DNA of 64,000 nucleotides from Heterotrichella gracilis (taxonomy: Eukaryota > Sar > Xanthophyceae > Tribonematales > Xanthonemataceae), in the NCBI GenBank assembly GCA_032358255.1, contig JAULBX010007662.1, positions 55,893-119,892 of the forward strand. Direction: 5' to 3'. The position numbers were made by a program, and so were the translations under genes. Below the pieces are notes generated by a model. The model saw only the letters and a program-made list of their open reading frames with translations. It made no database searches and was not told where the DNA came from. Positions 59,191 to 64,000 of this stretch are shown here, piece after piece. Each line of letters opens with the position of its first letter. Within the stretch, counting starts at the first letter, position 1.

Positions 59191-62100
59191 TCACTCAGGA
59201 ATGAGGCAGACCCATTGCTGCGCAGCAAAAACATGCATGCCATGTACTGCAGTCAGATATGCCACACACGATACCTGATATATATATTCAGATGCCTTGA
59301 ACCAGTTGTTCACTTTGTGCAAGGACTCCTGTTTGCCAACCAGTGACCCATGTGAACATGGTAGGTCAGAAATAATATGCCTCATGAGGTGGACGTACCT
59401 GCCTGGTGACGCCACTGGTGCCACAACACGTGACGCCCCTTGTGACCCTGCCGTGACAGCAACTGTTTGTGATGAATGTCTCACATGCTTGCTCGGGGTA
59501 GAGGTGCGCCGCAGGAGCTCTCGACGCGCACGCTCTGCATCCTGTGTGGCAATCTGACGAGCGCGGTGCATGCGGCTGTAATATCTTCTGCAGCAACAAA
59601 CTGTGGCATACACCTCAAACGTCAGTAATTCCAATATTCATTGGGCAATCATTGTTGCATTATGCTGGTTTAAAAAATCATAAAATACATTTAGTACAGT
59701 GTTTATGGATAAGCAGGGTAGTGAGGAATGCATGCATGGCGTATACGTTCAAAAAGATTTAAAAGTCTACAAACGTTACTTACATGACACCAGCACCACA
59801 ACCAGGCCTCCACAGATACCAAGTACCAAATACCACCACGGGAAAGGCAGCTGGTTGTCTGATGAAGGAAGGGCGGAAGATGAACCGGCATCCAATGTCA
59901 TGCTACCAATTTCAAGGAGCTGCACCGTAGTCACATTCAATCCTGCCAGGACAGACACATGCCGTTATTGCCCCTTGCAATGGCCAAAAAGCTGGTTGCC
60001 AATCAAAATGCAATGCCATCATGCACCAATCATTTGCAATGCGCAGCGCGGCATGCATGGGTAACCCAGTGATCGGGTGGCACCAGTCAGTTACTCATGC
60101 CAAAGCAAGCCTAGCAGCCACCATATGATATAACCTGGGGTTGGCTGGAAAAAACAACCTGTGTGACCTTGTGAACCCCATACAGTGACTCACCCTCTGT
60201 CACGAGGTGCCGATTGAAGCTCCCCGAGTCAATGGCAGCTTGCAATAAATGGATTTCCTGTCCAACCTGTATGCTGGTGGTCGTGATGGTGACGTTCACC
60301 TCCACCCCGTCAATGACTGCCAACTGCCGCAGTCTGTGGGTAGCACCACGAGCGGCAACTGGTGCTGAATAAGGGCTGGGTGCCTGGAACTGCACAAAAA
60401 CATGCATTGTAAAGACCCCTGTACATTAGATGCAACGTTACATGACCAGCCATTGCATGTCATATGTGAGGAGTTATGACAATCGTCCTCGCTTATGGAG
60501 GCCTTCAAAGATCAACAGCATGCTGATACCAAGCAAGGCAGAATAGCACACAACTTGACAACGATGTCAGATGACATTGTTGTCAGCAACAGCGTGGTTC
60601 ATGATGTCATGAATCACGCTGTTGCTGCATTTTCCAAAAGGTATGTGACCAGGCGGTAAACCGTCACAAACAAGGTACCTGGAATTCATGGAGCACCACC
60701 ACAGTCACGCTGGGAGCCTGCACCGGACTCAAAAGTTCTGCCGCGGCGGCTTGGACACGCGCTGTGCTAACAGCATCAAATGGAAGCAATGAATGGCCAA
60801 GCATCTGAACCTGTAGGTTTATCAAGGTGTCCTGCAATGCCAGAGCAGATGTAAAATCAAACAATCATATTTTTGCAATCAAGGTTGGTGCATGCATATG
60901 CATTAATGCTGTTGACCAACATGTATCCAGATTGTATACGGTGGTGAAAATATTATAAAGGCCGCCACTCACCTTAGGTGCATTGTACCAAGACATTGCA
61001 GGACCTGGCGCAGCAGGGAGTAGGGGTGGGCTTGGGGGGGCAGTGGAAGGTGTCTGGGGATCAGGAATGCTGACTGGGGAGGCAGGCTGTGTGGCATTAT
61101 CTGATGGGTGAATCAACGGGGCTTGGGTTGAGGGAGGACTGTGCAATGGTACAGGGCTTGGGAGAGTTGTGGTGGTTGGAGGTAGGGGTGCGGTGGTAGG
61201 AGAGCTAGCTGGCGCAGGAGCAGGTGTTGCCCTGGCCTCAGTTCTAGAACCACCTGAAGCTTCAGTGGGAGGTTGAGCAGAGGCCGGGCCCAGGGCTGGT
61301 GCCGTGGAAATGGTAGCTGGCGCATGCGCATGAGCAGGAGCAGATGTAGCCCCATCCCCAGTGTTAGTACCGCCTGGCGCTTGAGTGGGAGATGATGAAT
61401 TGGCAGGGGATGAAACCTTCAACGGAGACGCGGTCGTGAATGGCGCTGGAGAAGCCATTACTTTAGCAGATCTAGATGGAGATGTGGTGTTGAACGTTGC
61501 GCCAGCAGCTTCTGGTGATGGTGCAGGGGCTGACGGCTGGGCATTGGGAGATGCTGCTGGAGAAGCCACTAGTGGTGCCGGTACGATGACAGGCTTGGCA
61601 CCAGCTGCTGCAGCTTCTGGTGATTGCGCAGGCATTGGGAATGTAGCATTTGGAGATGCCGCTAGAGAAAGCATGAGAGGTGCCGGTGCGGTCTCAGGTG
61701 AGGCGCCTCTTGCTGCACTTGTTGGATGCTGCGCTGATAGTTTTGCTGGTTGAGATGCCGCGGGAGGAGCCACAAAAGGTGAAGCAATTTCTGGTGGCTG
61801 CAGCGGTGGGTGATCATGAACCGTTTGAGGTGCCACAGGTGACACCTTTAGAGGGTGCGGTTTGGTGTCAGCAGCTTGGGCAGGTGCTGGAGTCTTGACG
61901 GCTGTGGATGATACAGGAGAAGCCACCAGCGTTGGATGTGCGACGTCAGCTGGTGGTGGTGCAGGGACTGAAGGCGCCGATTTGACTGCTGGGGATGGCA
62001 TGCGGGAGGGTATGAGCGGTTGAGGTTTGGTGTGGGGTGTGGCTCCAGCAGTTTGTGGTGGCTGTGCTGAAGGCCTAACAGCTGGAGATGGAACCATCGA

Positions 62101-62494
62101 AAGCTTCAGAGGCGGAGGTGCGATGCCAGGTCTGGAATCAGCAGTGAGTGGTGCCTGTTGAGGCAACTGACTGGTTGGGGGCAGGTGATGGAGCCCTGCT
62201 GACGGTGACACAGCTGTCCGGTTCACCGCGCTGGAGTCTTCAGCCAATAGGGCACCTGGTAGGAAGGAAACGCAACTAATATCTCAGACAGTCAATTAGA
62301 ATTGAACGGCTACCTGCTTGCTGCAAACGAGTGAAGTGAGCTAGAGTGCAACACATCTGCAGGTGGCACACCTGGCAACTTTCGAATGCAACTGCAGTGC
62401 CTTGTAACTTACCCGCCACTGTCAACCTTCCATACGCTAGAATCAGTATCACTTGGCAAACCCAGGCAAACGTAGACTTCGTCATGGCTTTCAT
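59191..62494 (-). CDS. Proline-rich single-pass membrane protein, paralogue of the 44-49 kb gene
   Basis: Exons in transcript order: 62494-62413, 62255-60973, 60831-60679, 60383-60194, 59942-59784, then 59600 onward. Residues 1-28 are a signal peptide (FAWVCQVILILAYGRLTVAG). One 1.28-kb exon encodes a 428-residue Pro/Ala/Ser/Thr stalk with degenerate units such as LVASPAASPNAQPSAPAPSP. Then come the membrane-proximal domain (LINLQVQMLGHSLLPF, VTVVVLHEFQ, THRLRQL, VEVNVTITTTSIQ, LLQAAIDSGSFNRHLV, GLNVTTVQLLEIG) and a membrane helix (PWWYLVLGICGGLVVVLVS). A CCCRRYY juxtamembrane segment and an Arg-rich tail follow. The exon 60831-60679 is 153 nt and phase 0/0, exactly like its counterpart in the 44-49 kb gene. 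The 3' end is uncertain: the last exon may splice at 59399 (gtacgt) or read through to the stop at 59191, and the read-through residues look non-coding. Confidence 0.72.
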
Positions 62495-64000
62495 GTCACT
62501 TCCTTTCCAGGGCACTTGCAAGTGCGCCAAAAAAAGGCTCGTGGAAGGTTCCTGCTGGAGGAAAAAATATATATATAATAGCGAAATAGTATTGATTCAA
62601 AGTTTTTAGCCCTGGTGTTGCGTTTCATATGCTGATATGATTGCTGTGCATGCTGGTCGAAAACGCTTTGCCGCCATGACGATGCATGCATGCGTTGTGC
62701 AGTTCAACTGCAACCTGGTTATTCACATTGTTGCTTCAATAAACAAGCGACTTGTGGCGATGTCTGTCCCAGATTGTACAATAACAACAGTTGTCAGCCC
62801 TCAACGCCTCCTTGGCCAATCCGAGTGGTTCAGTGCTAAAGCAACTCAGGCTCCTTCACCGCAAACAACTGTGGAAAAGCACACTTGTGAGCAAAAACGG
62901 CGGCATGTCTGTTGCACTCATAGTACTTAGTATAAAGCCAACAAGATTGAGAGCCAACGCACCGTGTAACGGAAGTCAGGGTCACCAAGGGGAGAAGTGG
63001 CTAAAAACCCCGGGAAGCAATTGTGTGAATGCAGGGCAAAATTGGTGCAGGTCCAAAACTTTCTGGCTCATTTTACATCCGTGGGAAGGCCTTTTGTAAA
63101 GTAAAACACATGAGTACGGTGAGTATAGTGCTAGGTACTTTCGTACACTCAGTTCTGGCATGGCCATGGGCAGATGAGCTCAATTATTGTTCGTTGACAC
63201 TAGCTCACTCCCTCATCCACAGCTACATATACAGTTCATCAGAACCATCTTTCACATAGGTGGACATAGCAGCCACCCAGTATCAAGCTGTGAAAGTCTA
63301 ATCGATTGGCTATCTAGTTTAGAAGCCTGCATGCACATCATATGTCGTGTGACCGAATGATAGGTCCTATTCTTGACTTCAAAACGCAACTGCTGTTGCT
63401 GTGCAGCGCTGAAACAACCTAGTGTGCCGCAAAATTGCACCTATGTATTGATGGGCACAGCAGCCTGATTATTATGGTATGGCCAGTTGCCCAGCAGTGC
63501 ATTAATTTTGCCACAGTGGCGCATGCCATGGCAGCACGGTGGCAGGAGGTCAAAAGTGGCACTGGGCACAATGCCTCCGAGAGCATGTGGGAGCCGACCC
63601 AAGTGTTACACTGGAACAAGCCATTGATCACAACATATCAGGCCAGAACCTCTGGCTTGTACTTTTTCCTGTCCATTGCAACGCACCAAAATGGTACAAA
63701 CAATGCCAGGACAGGACTGAGTGGCGCAGGCTTGTGCAAAATTGATTGCTGATCTGGCTTTTGTGCCTGGTACTGATACGGAATACCCTTGAGGACCCTG
63801 GAATAATAGACATATTATTAGGGTCATAATTCACAAGGTATTCTATGATATTAGAATGACATGGGCAAGACAAGTCTCGGAAGTATATGTGCTCTGACGT
63901 GTTGCTGTTTCGGAAGTTCTTGCAGGTACGCTTACTACCTGTTAGACACATGCGCTTGTAACCTTTACTCTGGACATCGCTTGTAAATACATACCCCAGC
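62495..64000. other. No gene supported; possible partial exon near 63.5 kb
   Basis: Upstream flank of the proline-rich gene. Around 63530-63750 two overlapping plus-strand frames stay open for about 70-100 codons (one contains QNLWLVLFPVHC, the other SMWEPTQVLHW), but neither has a clear splice partner inside the window. A gene running off the right edge is possible. Confidence 0.3.

Noticed and set aside
61385-61898. Plus-strand Gly/Ala/Asp-rich frames around 61.4-61.9 kb
   Set aside because: Shadow of the minus-strand 428-residue Pro/Ala stalk exon, which has matching phases at both ends and a signal-peptide exon upstream.

Overview
This is nuclear DNA of a photosynthetic eukaryote, most probably a chlorophyte green alga. 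I read almost every gene as many short exons joined by GT-AG introns. Several products are plant or cyanobacterial-lineage plastid proteins: THF1/Psb29, a PAP/fibrillin, a DUF4336 protein and a probable photosystem I assembly factor. The surface proteins are hydroxyproline-type (SPPP, PAPAP) as in green-algal cell walls. Introns carry plant-type CCCTAAA/TTTAGGG motifs, and GCATGC is frequent. No species call is possible from sequence alone. Exon models come from reading frame, splice consensus and phase agreement; they were not tested against RNA.

Layout. 0.7-9.9 kb (+): a 15-exon receptor-like protein with signal peptide, leucine-rich repeats, a long proline-rich stalk, one membrane helix and a disordered tail ending in four NPL(Y/F) motifs. 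11.7-14.0 kb (-): an LCM-type SAM-dependent methyltransferase. 14.9-17.8 kb (-): a GT61 glycosyltransferase, perhaps extending to 18.5 kb. 19.9-21.5 kb (-): a START-domain protein. 22.5-26.3 kb (-): an Rxt3-like chromatin protein. 27.7-29.1 kb (-): THF1. 29.9-32.1 kb (-): a plastid protein resembling PSA3, divergent from a MutY adenine glycosylase at 33.0-36.4 kb (+). 37.6-39.5 kb (+): a plastid PAP/fibrillin. 40.2-43.0 kb (+): a secreted FAD amine oxidase. 44.0-49.1 kb (-): a proline-rich single-pass membrane protein. 50.0-52.4 kb (+): a plastid DUF4336 protein. 53.6-58.2 kb (+): an unrecognised gene of about 13 exons. 59.2-62.5 kb (-): a second proline-rich membrane protein, clearly paralogous to the one at 44-49 kb. 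62.5-64 kb: no gene I can support.

Themes. Three genes (0.7, 44 and 59 kb) share one plan: secretion signal, Pro-rich stalk, a membrane-proximal domain with an (R)RxL element and a short Gly-Leu-Asn-type end, one membrane helix, basic cytoplasmic start. They look like a cell-wall-spanning sensor or anchor family. The most unusual signal is in two of them. Introns and the 3' end contain local duplications that copy an exon's tail together with its splice donor, or an acceptor with the next exon's head. The plastid genes (THF1, PSA3-like, PAP, DUF4336) are scattered among unrelated housekeeping genes, as expected for a eukaryotic nuclear locus rather than an operon.
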